Part shown: positions 34,477-45,677 of the stretch, one piece after another
Layout: each line of letters opens with the position of its first letter
How positions within the stretch are numbered: position 1 is the first letter of the stretch
NCBI RefSeq assembly: GCF_016801025.1
Contig: NZ_CP068983.1
Location: 3,154,501 to 3,218,500 of the forward strand
Direction: 5' to 3'
Origin: Paradevosia shaoguanensis
GTDB taxonomy: Bacteria > Pseudomonadota > Alphaproteobacteria > Rhizobiales > Devosiaceae
Length of the DNA: 64,000 nt
Position numbers and translations under genes: made by a program
Notes under the pieces: model-generated
Databases searched by the model: none
The model's input: the letters and a program-made list of their open reading frames with translations, nothing else
What the model was told of the DNA's origin: nothing

Positions 34477-35433
34477 ATGAAGAAATTGTCTGCGCGTCAG
34501 CGCACCCTTGCCGGGCCGGTCGAGTTCAGCGGCTTCGGTGTCCACAGTGCGTTGCCGGTTACCCTCACCATCGAACCGGCTCCAGCCGACAGCGGTTACC
34601 TGATAGCAAGACAGTTCGACGATGGCCGGCGCGCCGGCCCGGTCCAGATTCATTTCTCCCGCGTGGCGCGCACGACGCTCTGCACCGAACTCGACCTGGG
34701 CGACAGCGTGCGCGTCTCGACCATCGAACACGTCGTGTCGGCCCTGTCGGGCCTGGGCATCGACAATGCGCTCCTGACGCTCACCGCGGCCGAGTGCCCG
34801 ATTCTCGACGGCAGCGCCGCCCCGTTCGTGGAGGCCATTCTCAAGGTTGGCCTCCAGGTGCAGGGCGCCCCGCGCAAGTACATCAAGATCATGCGCGCCG
34901 TTACCGTTCGCAACAACGATGCCTATGCCGCGCTCGAGCCCTATAACGGGCGCGCGCTCGACCTGGAAATCGAGTTCGATTCCAAGGTCATCGGCCGCCA
35001 GCGCATGATCTTCGACTGGACGCCGCGTCGGTACGCTGACGACGTTTCGCGCGCCCGCACGTTCGGCTTCGTGCGCGACGCCAAGATCCTGCGCCAGGCG
35101 GGCTATGCGCTTGGCTCCAGCCTCGACAATTCCATCACGGTCCACGAAGACCGCATCCTCAATCCGGGCGGGCTGCGCTACGAGGACGAATTCGTTCGTC
35201 ACAAGCTGCTGGACGCTATCGGTGACCTGGCGCTCGGCGGGCTGGCGATTTATGGCCGGTTCCGTTCGTATAAAGGGGGCCATGCCCTTAACGCGCTTGT
35301 ACTTTCCTCGCTCTTTGCGAGCGAGGCCAACTATGAGATAGTGTCCGCCGAGGATCTTCCACTGGCGTTCGATGCGTTGGACGACATGCCCGAAGGCGCT
35401 GTCGTCAACCCATATCTCCGGTCCGTCGGCTAA
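34477..35433 (+). CDS. lpxC: UDP-3-O-acyl-N-acetylglucosamine deacetylase LpxC
   Basis: A 318-residue zinc enzyme for the committed step of lipid A synthesis. The zinc and catalytic residues lie in STIEHVVSALSGLGIDNA (His) and HKLLDAIGDLAL (His, Asp), with GHALNALVLS after it. GGAG lies upstream of ATG 34477. It is the gene after ftsZ, as in many proteobacteria, behind a terminator. Confidence 0.96.
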   Translation: MKKLSARQRTLAGPVEFSGFGVHSALPVTLTIEPAPADSGYLIARQFDDGRRAGPVQIHFSRVARTTLCTELDLGDSVRVSTIEHVVSALSGLGIDNALLTLTAAECPILDGSAAPFVEAILKVGLQVQGAPRKYIKIMRAVTVRNNDAYAALEPYNGRALDLEIEFDSKVIGRQRMIFDWTPRRYADDVSRARTFGFVRDAKILRQAGYALGSSLDNSITVHEDRILNPGGLRYEDEFVRHKLLDAIGDLALGGLAIYGRFRSYKGGHALNALVLSSLFASEANYEIVSAEDLPLAFDALDDMPEGAVVNPYLRSVG

Positions 35434-35520
35434 GCCGGAACCGAAATCGCCATAGTTTTGAACGAATTGCTCCCTAGGCCGCTGCGCCTGGGCGCGGCTT
35501 GAAAAGGGACGGTACTGCTC

Positions 35521-36363
35521 GTGACTACTAACGCTCTTGCGGGATTCACCAATCGGGCCCTGCGGGTGGCCACGATTGGCCTACTCGTTGTGACGCTGGC
35601 CGCGTGTAATCTGTTCTCGCCGCCCAAGATCAAGGAAGAGACGATCGTTCCGCCGGAATCGCTCTACCAGGCGGCGCTCAACGACATGGATGCGCAGCGG
35701 TACCAGACCGCGATCAAGACGCTCGAAAAGCTCGACCGTCAGCATCCGTATTCGCCATACACCGAAAAATCCAAGCTGATGCAGGTCTATGCGAACTACC
35801 GCATCGGCAAGTTCGAGGATGCGACGCTGGCGGCTGACCGCTACCTGGCGCTCTATCCTTCGTCCAAGGAAGTTCCCTATGTCCTCTGGCTCAAGGGCAC
35901 TGCCTCCTTTGCGCAGATCAAGGATATCACGCGTGACCAGCAGCTCTCGCAGGACGCGATAGATACCTACGGCCTGCTGATCTCGAACTATCCCAAGTCC
36001 GAGTACGCCAAGGACGCCCAGGACAAGATCAAGATCGCCGTGGACCAGCTTGCCGGCAAGGAAATGTCGGTTGGCCGCTACTATCTCGGCAATGGCCAGT
36101 ACCTGGCCGGCATCAACCGCTTCCGCGTGGTGGTCGAGAAGTACCAGACCTCCACGCATATCGAAGAAGCGCTCTACCGCCTGACCGAAGGCTATCTCGC
36201 CCTCGGCCTCGTCGGCGAAGCCCAGACCGCTGCCGAAGTGCTCGGGCACAACTATCCGTCGAGCGAATGGTACAAGCGCGCCTACGAACTCCTCGGCAAG
36301 CAGGGCCTGCAACCGCAGATGGTCGCCGGCAACTGGATCGCCGACACGCAGAAGAAGCGATAA
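35521..36363 (+). CDS. bamD: Outer membrane assembly lipoprotein BamD
   Basis: A 280-residue lipoprotein with signal peptide and lipobox LVVTLAACN, then TPR-like repeats (YQAALNDMDAQRYQTAIKTL, EKLDRQHPYSPYTEKSKLM and following). BamD works with BamA in inserting outer-membrane beta-barrel proteins. The start is GTG 35521. A strong terminator follows the stop. Confidence 0.95.
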   Translation: MTTNALAGFTNRALRVATIGLLVVTLAACNLFSPPKIKEETIVPPESLYQAALNDMDAQRYQTAIKTLEKLDRQHPYSPYTEKSKLMQVYANYRIGKFEDATLAADRYLALYPSSKEVPYVLWLKGTASFAQIKDITRDQQLSQDAIDTYGLLISNYPKSEYAKDAQDKIKIAVDQLAGKEMSVGRYYLGNGQYLAGINRFRVVVEKYQTSTHIEEALYRLTEGYLALGLVGEAQTAAEVLGHNYPSSEWYKRAYELLGKQGLQPQMVAGNWIADTQKKR

Positions 36364-36387
36364 GCGATCTTCTCGGAATAGAGTTTG

Positions 36388-36424
36388 GAACGCCCGGCCA
36401 ATGGCCGGGCGTTCTGCTTTTTGT
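36388..36424 (+). terminator. Rho-independent terminator after bamD
   Basis: GAACGCCCGGCC (36388-36399), loop AAT, GGCCGGGCGTTC (36403-36414): a perfect 12-bp stem followed by TGCTTTTTG. Confidence 0.92.
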
Positions 36425-36463
36425 GCGGGGATTCGGTGCGGGTCACGCGCCGCCATCACGGAG

Positions 36464-36548
36464 CTTCCCCGGCCGAAGCGCCGGGGCCTATTGCCCCGTC
36501 CAGCAGGAGTGGAGCCATCCGTGGGCCCCGGCTCTCCTGCCGGGGAAG
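36464..36548 (-). repeat. Repeat family A, copy 2
   Basis: Ends CTTCCCCGG and CCGGGGAAG; inner segments GGGGCCTATTGCCCCG and CATCCGTGGGCCCCGG. Same plus-strand orientation as the copy in ccoS, opposite to copies 3 and 4. Confidence 0.8.
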
Positions 36549-36684
36549 ATCGAGCGCTCGGAACGATCCATGCGCTGACATGGATATAGCCATCCGACGA
36601 CCATCGGCGCACCCCCAAACATCCCGTTTGATTTCCCCCAACGCCCCGCTTTTTCGGTCCACACTTTCCGGCTAGTGTGCGGCC

Positions 36685-40562
<3,878 letters not shown>

Positions 40563-40588
40563 GCGCCGCCTCGCAAAGGAGACTGCCG

Positions 40589-41860
40589 ATGTTGCGAACG
40601 ATCACGCTCAGCGTGGGCTTTATCGCCTTCCTGTCACTGCCGGCCATGGCCGGCGAAGCCGCCGATATCCTGCGGGCCAGCCTCTATGAAGGCCCGCTGA
40701 CCGACGGCATTGCCAAGCTCGAACCGATGGCGAAGGCCGGCGACCAGGAGGCGGAGTTCAGCCTCGGCATGCTGCAGCTCGTCAGCGGTGTGGAGCATTT
40801 TGCCCAGGCGCTCTATCGCCATGGCATGGCCGCGCCCGATGTCGGGCCGCTTGGACCGGCTTTGGCCTTCCCGATTCCGCCCAATCCCAACCCCGAAAAG
40901 CTCGATTACGAGAAGGTGCGCGCCATCCTGGCGGCGCTGGTCGAGGACATGGATGTCGCCAAGGCGACGCTGGCGAGTGCCGGGGCGAGCGGCGACTACG
41001 TCGTGGCGGTCGATCCCTTGCGGATACGCATCGACTTCGATGCCGATGGCAAGACCACCGAAATGGAAAGCATGAGCGCCATTCTTGCGCATGGCCTCGG
41101 CATTTCGCTGCCGGCCTCGCAGGCGCCCAATGTCGGCGACAAGAATTCGCGTGGCAACAATTCGCAGGAACCGGAAATGACGCTCGGCCTGGACCGGGCG
41201 GATGCGCTCTGGATGGCCGGGTATAGCCAGGTGCTTGCCAGCCACGGCGATTTCCTGCTGGCGCACGACTTCTCCGACCTCGTCAACGTCGCCTTCCACC
41301 GCTTCTTCCCGCGCGCTGGCCTGCCGATGCAGGATTACAGCGTTGGTGGCACGCTCTTCATGGAGCCGTCCACGGATGCCGCCGCGGCCGACGCAATCGC
41401 TGCGATCCATACGCTCAACTGGCCTGTGGTCGAGCCGGATCGGCTCAAGCGGGTGCTCGAGCGGCTCAAGGCCGTCACGGCGTTTTCACGCCAGAACTGG
41501 CAGGCCATCCTTGCTGAGACGGATGACGACCACGAATTCATCCCGTCGCCCAGGCAATCACCGACCATTCCGGGCAGCGCGGTGTCGCAGGACATGGTCG
41601 ATGCTTGGCTCAAGACGCTCGATACGGCCGACGCCATGCTCGATGGCAAGCTGCTGGTGCCGCATTGGCGTTTTAAGCAGGGCTTTGATCTCAAGGCCTA
41701 TTTCGAAACGGCGAAGCGGACCGACCTGGTCATGATCCTGACCGGTTATGGCGCTATACCGTTCCTCAAGGATGGACCGGTGGCCAGTGCCGCCGATTTC
41801 GCCGAGGCCAATCGGGTCTTCGGCGAGAACCTCCTCGGCTACTCCTTCTATTTCAACTGA
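40589..41860 (+). CDS. Exported protein of unknown function with an EF-hand-like loop
   Basis: A 423-residue protein with a signal peptide (MLRTITLSVGFIAFLSLPAM, cleavage near AMAGEA). Residues 149-160 read DFDADGKTTEME, a canonical EF-hand calcium loop by spacing of acidic residues. The rest is helical with Ala/Leu repeats (GIAKLEPMAKAGDQEAEFSL resembles a Sel1/TPR unit). I recognise no named family. It starts 26 bp after ligA and is followed 12 bp later by another exported protein, so they may form a unit. Confidence 0.75.
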   Translation: MLRTITLSVGFIAFLSLPAMAGEAADILRASLYEGPLTDGIAKLEPMAKAGDQEAEFSLGMLQLVSGVEHFAQALYRHGMAAPDVGPLGPALAFPIPPNPNPEKLDYEKVRAILAALVEDMDVAKATLASAGASGDYVVAVDPLRIRIDFDADGKTTEMESMSAILAHGLGISLPASQAPNVGDKNSRGNNSQEPEMTLGLDRADALWMAGYSQVLASHGDFLLAHDFSDLVNVAFHRFFPRAGLPMQDYSVGGTLFMEPSTDAAAADAIAAIHTLNWPVVEPDRLKRVLERLKAVTAFSRQNWQAILAETDDDHEFIPSPRQSPTIPGSAVSQDMVDAWLKTLDTADAMLDGKLLVPHWRFKQGFDLKAYFETAKRTDLVMILTGYGAIPFLKDGPVASAADFAEANRVFGENLLGYSFYFN

Positions 41861-41872
41861 CGGATTGCTCGC

Positions 41873-42340
41873 ATGCGCATCGTTATCGCTGCTCTTGGTC
41901 TTCTTCTCGCGCTCGCCGCCCCGGCATTCGCCGCGAACTATTCGACGCCCCGGGCGCTGCTGGAATCGATCTACCAGTCCTACGCCACCGATACGTTCCC
42001 GGAGGATAGCGAGGAGATCTATTCGAGCCACCTCAAGGGCCTCTTCGCCGCCGACCGCGAGCGGACGCCCGAAGGCGAGATCGGCGCGCTCGATTTCGAT
42101 CCCTTCGTGAACGGGCAGGATTACGACCTGGCAGATCTGGTGATCGACGAGCCCGTGGTTTCGGGCGAGACGGCCACCTCCACCGTGCGGTTCGTCAACC
42201 TGGGCGAGAAGAACGTGCTCGATATCTCGATGGTCCGCGAAGCGGATGGCTGGAAGATCGACAACGTGGAATCGGTCGAGGGCGAGGTGCAGTGGAAGCT
42301 GACCGAGATTCTCGGGGAGATACCGGCAGTAGCGCAATAG
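41873..42340 (+). CDS. Exported DUF3828-like protein
   Basis: A 155-residue protein with a signal peptide (MRIVIAALGLLLALAAPAFA). The mature domain (PRALLESIYQSYATDTFPED, FDPFVNGQDYDLADLVIDEP, ISMVREADGWKIDNVESVEG) has the NTF2-like layout of DUF3828 proteins. The role is unknown. It is 12 bp downstream of the EF-hand-like protein gene. Confidence 0.7.
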   Translation: MRIVIAALGLLLALAAPAFAANYSTPRALLESIYQSYATDTFPEDSEEIYSSHLKGLFAADRERTPEGEIGALDFDPFVNGQDYDLADLVIDEPVVSGETATSTVRFVNLGEKNVLDISMVREADGWKIDNVESVEGEVQWKLTEILGEIPAVAQ

Positions 42341-42357
42341 GGACCGAGACTGGGGCT

Positions 42358-42463
42358 ACCCCCCACCCTCGATCCCTCCCCGCAAGGGGAGGGAAGCGAC
42401 GGGGCGCGATCAAGCCAGCAGGTCCCCATCCCCCTTGCGGGAGGGGACAGGGGTGGGGGTGAA
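42358..42463 (-). repeat. Repeat family B, copy 2
   Basis: Lies between the convergent genes for the DUF3828-like protein and aminopeptidase P. It contains CCTCCCCGCAAGGGGAGG and CCCCCTTGCGGGAGGGG as large hairpin arms, with CAGCAGGTCC between them. It is the reverse-orientation match of 8697-8785 and might act as a two-way terminator. Confidence 0.7.
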
Positions 42464-42472
42464 GACCCCTGC

Positions 42473-44317
42473 CTAAATCTCCGCCGTAGCCGCCTTTAGC
42501 CAATCCTTGGCCTCGCCCTTGAGCTGCGAGCCGATCTCCTTCCACACGCGCTTGTGGTAGGCGTTGAGCCAATCGCGCTCGTCACCCGTCAGCAGCTTCT
42601 TGTCTACGAGCCGCAAGTCGATCGGCACGAGGGTCAGCGTCTCGAATTCGAGATACTTGCCGTCGCCCACCGGGCTCTCCACCACATGGACGAGGTTCTC
42701 GATGCGGATGCCGAAGCCGCCGTCCTTGTAGTAGCCGGGCTCGTTCGAAATCACCTGTCCGGGCTCGAGCGGCAGGGTGTAGCGCGGCGAGATGCCGATC
42801 GGTCCTTCGTGCACGCCGAGATAGGCGCCGACGCCGTGGCCGGTGCCGTGGTTGTAGGTGAGGCCGGCCTGCCAGAGATATTGCCGGGCCAATACGTCGA
42901 TCTGCGCGCCGGAGGTGCCGCGCGGGAAGCGGGCCATGGAGATGGCGATCATGCCCTTGAGCACGCGGGTGAAGCGATCCTTCTCTTCGGCGGTCGGCTT
43001 GCCGGTCGACATGGTTCGCGTCACGTCGGTCGTACCCGAGAGATATTGCGCCCCCGAATCCACCAGCATCAGCTCGCCGGCCTTGAGGCCGCGATTGGTT
43101 TTCTCGGTCACCCGATAATGGACGATGGCCCCGTTCGGGCCGGCACCGGAAATCGTGTCGAAGCTCGCATCGACGCAGGTCGGTTCCTCACGGCGGAAGG
43201 CTTCAAGCGCAGTGACAATGCCAATCTCATCGAGCTTGCCTTTGGGCGCCTCGCGGTCGAACCAGGCGAGGAATTTGGCCAAGGCCACGCCATCGAGACG
43301 GTGCGCCTCGCGCATGCCGGCCAGTTCGGCGTCGTTCTTGCGAGATTTGGGCAGCAGGATGGGGTCGCGCTTTTCGATGACGTGGGCGTTTTCGCTTCCT
43401 GCCCGGATGGCGTTGAGCACCGCGAGGGGAGCGGAAGCCGGGTCGACCCAGACGCGCTTGCCGGCGGCGCCGAGCTTGCGCAGGGCAGCAAGCATGGTTT
43501 CCTTGCCCGCGAGGTTGGCGAGTTCGCCAAACTGCGCCTTGAGCTCGGGCGTGATGCGGGCCTTGTCGAAGAAGATGGTCGGCTTGCCCTTGCGCGGCAC
43601 GATGGCGAAACCAAGCACGAACGGCGTGTTCGGCACGTCGCGCCCGCGGATGTTGAAGAGCCAGCAGAGCGATTCCGGCAGCGTCAGCACAGTTGCGTCC
43701 GCGTTCTCGGCGGCGAGCGTCGCCTGGAGTTCGGCGAGTTTGTCCTCGGCTTTCTTGCCGGCGCGGTTGTGCCCGAGAAATTCCACCGGCGTCGCCGGGG
43801 CGGCAGGACGATCCTTCCAGATACGATCGACGAGGTTATCAGTGGCGACAAGCGTCGCCGTGCCTGCGAGCTTTTCGGCCAGATCCTTGATTTCGCCGGG
43901 GGTATGCAGCCAGGGATCGTAGCCGATGCGACCACCCTTGGGGACGAAGGCGGCGAAGTGGGGAGCTATGCCGGTTTGTAGGGCCTCGATGGGCGTTACC
44001 TTGCTCGTATCGGTCTGCGCCGGGGCCTGGAGCGTGTAGCGGCTATCGATGAAGAGTGCAGCCTTGCGCGTACCGACCAGCGCCAGCCCGGCCGAACCGG
44101 TGAAGCCGGTGATGTAGGCGAGTCGGGCATCGCCCGGCGGCACGGATTCGCCGCGATGCGCGTCGGCGCGGGGGATCAGGAAGGCATCGAGACCGGCCGT
44201 GGTCATTTCGGCGCGCAGGGCCTTGAGGCGCGGCGCCACGTTCTTCGGGTCCGACCGCTCCTCGAAGCTCTGGAACAGGGCGGGCGGGAAGCTGGGGGCG
44301 GTGTCCTTGGGCGTCAT
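42473..44317 (-). CDS. Xaa-Pro aminopeptidase (M24B family)
   Basis: A 614-residue aminopeptidase P with two creatinase-like N-terminal domains and a C-terminal pita-bread metallopeptidase domain. Metal ligands are in LVDSGAQYLSGTTDVTRT (two Asp), GTGHGVGAYLGVHEGP (His), NEPGYYKDGGFGIRIENL (Glu) and EFETLTLVP (Glu). It removes N-terminal residues before proline. ATG 44317 is chosen, with GAGG six bases upstream; an in-frame ATG at 44353 has no such site. Confidence 0.93.
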   Translation of the reverse strand: MTPKDTAPSFPPALFQSFEERSDPKNVAPRLKALRAEMTTAGLDAFLIPRADAHRGESVPPGDARLAYITGFTGSAGLALVGTRKAALFIDSRYTLQAPAQTDTSKVTPIEALQTGIAPHFAAFVPKGGRIGYDPWLHTPGEIKDLAEKLAGTATLVATDNLVDRIWKDRPAAPATPVEFLGHNRAGKKAEDKLAELQATLAAENADATVLTLPESLCWLFNIRGRDVPNTPFVLGFAIVPRKGKPTIFFDKARITPELKAQFGELANLAGKETMLAALRKLGAAGKRVWVDPASAPLAVLNAIRAGSENAHVIEKRDPILLPKSRKNDAELAGMREAHRLDGVALAKFLAWFDREAPKGKLDEIGIVTALEAFRREEPTCVDASFDTISGAGPNGAIVHYRVTEKTNRGLKAGELMLVDSGAQYLSGTTDVTRTMSTGKPTAEEKDRFTRVLKGMIAISMARFPRGTSGAQIDVLARQYLWQAGLTYNHGTGHGVGAYLGVHEGPIGISPRYTLPLEPGQVISNEPGYYKDGGFGIRIENLVHVVESPVGDGKYLEFETLTLVPIDLRLVDKKLLTGDERDWLNAYHKRVWKEIGSQLKGEAKDWLKAATAEI

Positions 44318-44452
44318 TGCATGCCTCTTCGTGCCGGTCTGCGTTTTCGTCATGGCTGACTTTCGAAATGGGCCCTAACCGAAAGCGATTGCAACGGTTA
44401 TTTGAGCGGCATCGGCACAGGGGTGCCGGTAAATGTTTGGATGAAAGATAAA

Positions 44453-44584
44453 ATGACCGAGACCAAGAACGACTTCCACAAAGCGCTGGACGGCATTATC
44501 GACGCGCGCTCGCGTGAGTCGAAGCGCCAGGTCAGCTTCCGCATGCAGCACCAGCTGATCGGGTCCTTCGCGAAGCGTCCGTAA
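44453..44584 (+). CDS. Possible small protein, 43 residues
   Basis: A short frame from ATG 44453 in the gap between two minus-strand genes: MTETKNDFHKALDGIIDARS then RESKRQVSFRMQHQLIGSFA. It is hydrophilic, basic at the C-terminus, and ends 49 bp before a strong terminator, which supports a transcript here. A longer in-frame start at 44402 is possible. I recognise no family; it could also be a non-coding RNA. Confidence 0.45.
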   Translation: MTETKNDFHKALDGIIDARSRESKRQVSFRMQHQLIGSFAKRP

Positions 44585-44633
44585 GCGCAACCAGTTTGCC
44601 TCCAGTCGGGTCCCATGCAGCCCGATTTAGCCT

Positions 44634-44667
44634 ATCCCCGGACCTCCATCCGGGGATTTTGCTTTTC
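44634..44667 (+). terminator. Rho-independent terminator in the aminopeptidase/prmA gap
   Basis: ATCCCCGGA (44634-44642), loop CCTCCA, TCCGGGGAT (44649-44657): a perfect 9-bp stem followed by TTTGCTTTT. It points along the plus strand, where no known gene ends; the only candidate is the small frame at 44453-44584. Confidence 0.85.
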
Positions 44668-44714
44668 TGGGGTATGCATGTGGATGGCCCGGGCCGAAGG
44701 CCGGGCATTCCGGC

Positions 44715-45617
44715 TCAGAGCTTGTGCAGGATGAGCGTCGTCCATTCCTTGCGCTGCAGGCGCTGGAGCAGGGGCATGCCGTTTTCGGCATAGGCCGCGA
44801 TCACGCCCTGGGCCTGGGTTTCGAGAATACCCGACAGAATGATCGAGGCACCCGGCTGGGCGATGCGCGACATGCCCGGCGCAAGGCCCATGAGCGGACC
44901 GGCCAGGATATTGGCGAGGATCAGGTCGTAGGGCGCCTTGGCGGTGATAACGTCGCTGTCGAGCCCTTCGGCAACCACGCCCTCGATCAGGTCGGCCACG
45001 TCGTTGTCGCGAGCATTCTCGACAGTCGTCGTCACGGCGATGGGGTCGATATCGGTGGCCAGGACCTTGAGGCCGGTCTTCTTGGCGATGGCGATGGCAA
45101 GCACGCCCGTGCCGGTGCCGATATCGATGACGTTTACCGGTTTTGCGCGTTCGAGCACGCGGTCGATGGCTTCGAGGCACCCGGTGGTGGTTTCGTGGTG
45201 GCCGGTGCCGAAGGCCTGGGCCGCGTCGATGCGCAGGCCGATCAGCCCTTCGGGGACCGGCGCCGTCTCGTGGCTGCCATAGATATAGAAGCCGCCCGCG
45301 GTTACCGGCTGCAGGCCTTCGAGCGACTTGGCGACCCAGTTGATTTCCGGATCGATCGCCTCGATGGCGAAGTCGACATCGCCGCCCAGCACTTCGCGCG
45401 CCAGCGTGTTGAAAGCTTCCACGTTGGCCGGGCTTTCGACCGTGGCCTCGAATACCCATTCTCCGGTCTCGACGTCTTCATGGGCGGACGCGGTGAAAGC
45501 CAGGTCCTCCCGTTCCATGACGGCATCGACCAGCGCATAGGCCTGATCCTTGGTAAGGGCGACGGAAACCTGGTCGACGGTCATTTGAGGCTCGGTGCTG
45601 TGGGAAGCGCCGTTCAT
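44715..45617 (-). CDS. prmA: Ribosomal protein L11 methyltransferase PrmA
   Basis: A methyltransferase of 300 residues (289 if started at ATG 45584). The SAM site is VIDIGTGTGVLAIAIAKKTG, followed by VLATDIDPIAV and the substrate-side LILANILAGPLMGLAP. The region GLRIDAAQAFGTGHHETTTG is typical of PrmA. ATG 45617 has GAGG close upstream; the later ATG fits the family N-terminus equally well. A GC-rich hairpin follows the stop, without a T run. Confidence 0.92.
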   Translation of the reverse strand: MNGASHSTEPQMTVDQVSVALTKDQAYALVDAVMEREDLAFTASAHEDVETGEWVFEATVESPANVEAFNTLAREVLGGDVDFAIEAIDPEINWVAKSLEGLQPVTAGGFYIYGSHETAPVPEGLIGLRIDAAQAFGTGHHETTTGCLEAIDRVLERAKPVNVIDIGTGTGVLAIAIAKKTGLKVLATDIDPIAVTTTVENARDNDVADLIEGVVAEGLDSDVITAKAPYDLILANILAGPLMGLAPGMSRIAQPGASIILSGILETQAQGVIAAYAENGMPLLQRLQRKEWTTLILHKL

Positions 45618-45677
45618 GCAGCCTCGGGGCAGGAGAGTCAATCGGAGGAGGGCTATCGCCGCGCCCGAGTTTAGGGC

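Larger units (their letters stand above)
36364..36684. other. Gene-free stretch between bamD and recN
   Basis: These 321 bp hold the bamD terminator (36388-36424) and a copy of repeat family A (36464-36548). The last 100 bp before recN contain no clear promoter that I can name. Confidence 0.7.

Noticed and set aside
44685-44707. Hairpin after prmA as a rho-independent terminator
   Set aside because: The GC-rich stem is real but there is no T run on the minus strand after it.
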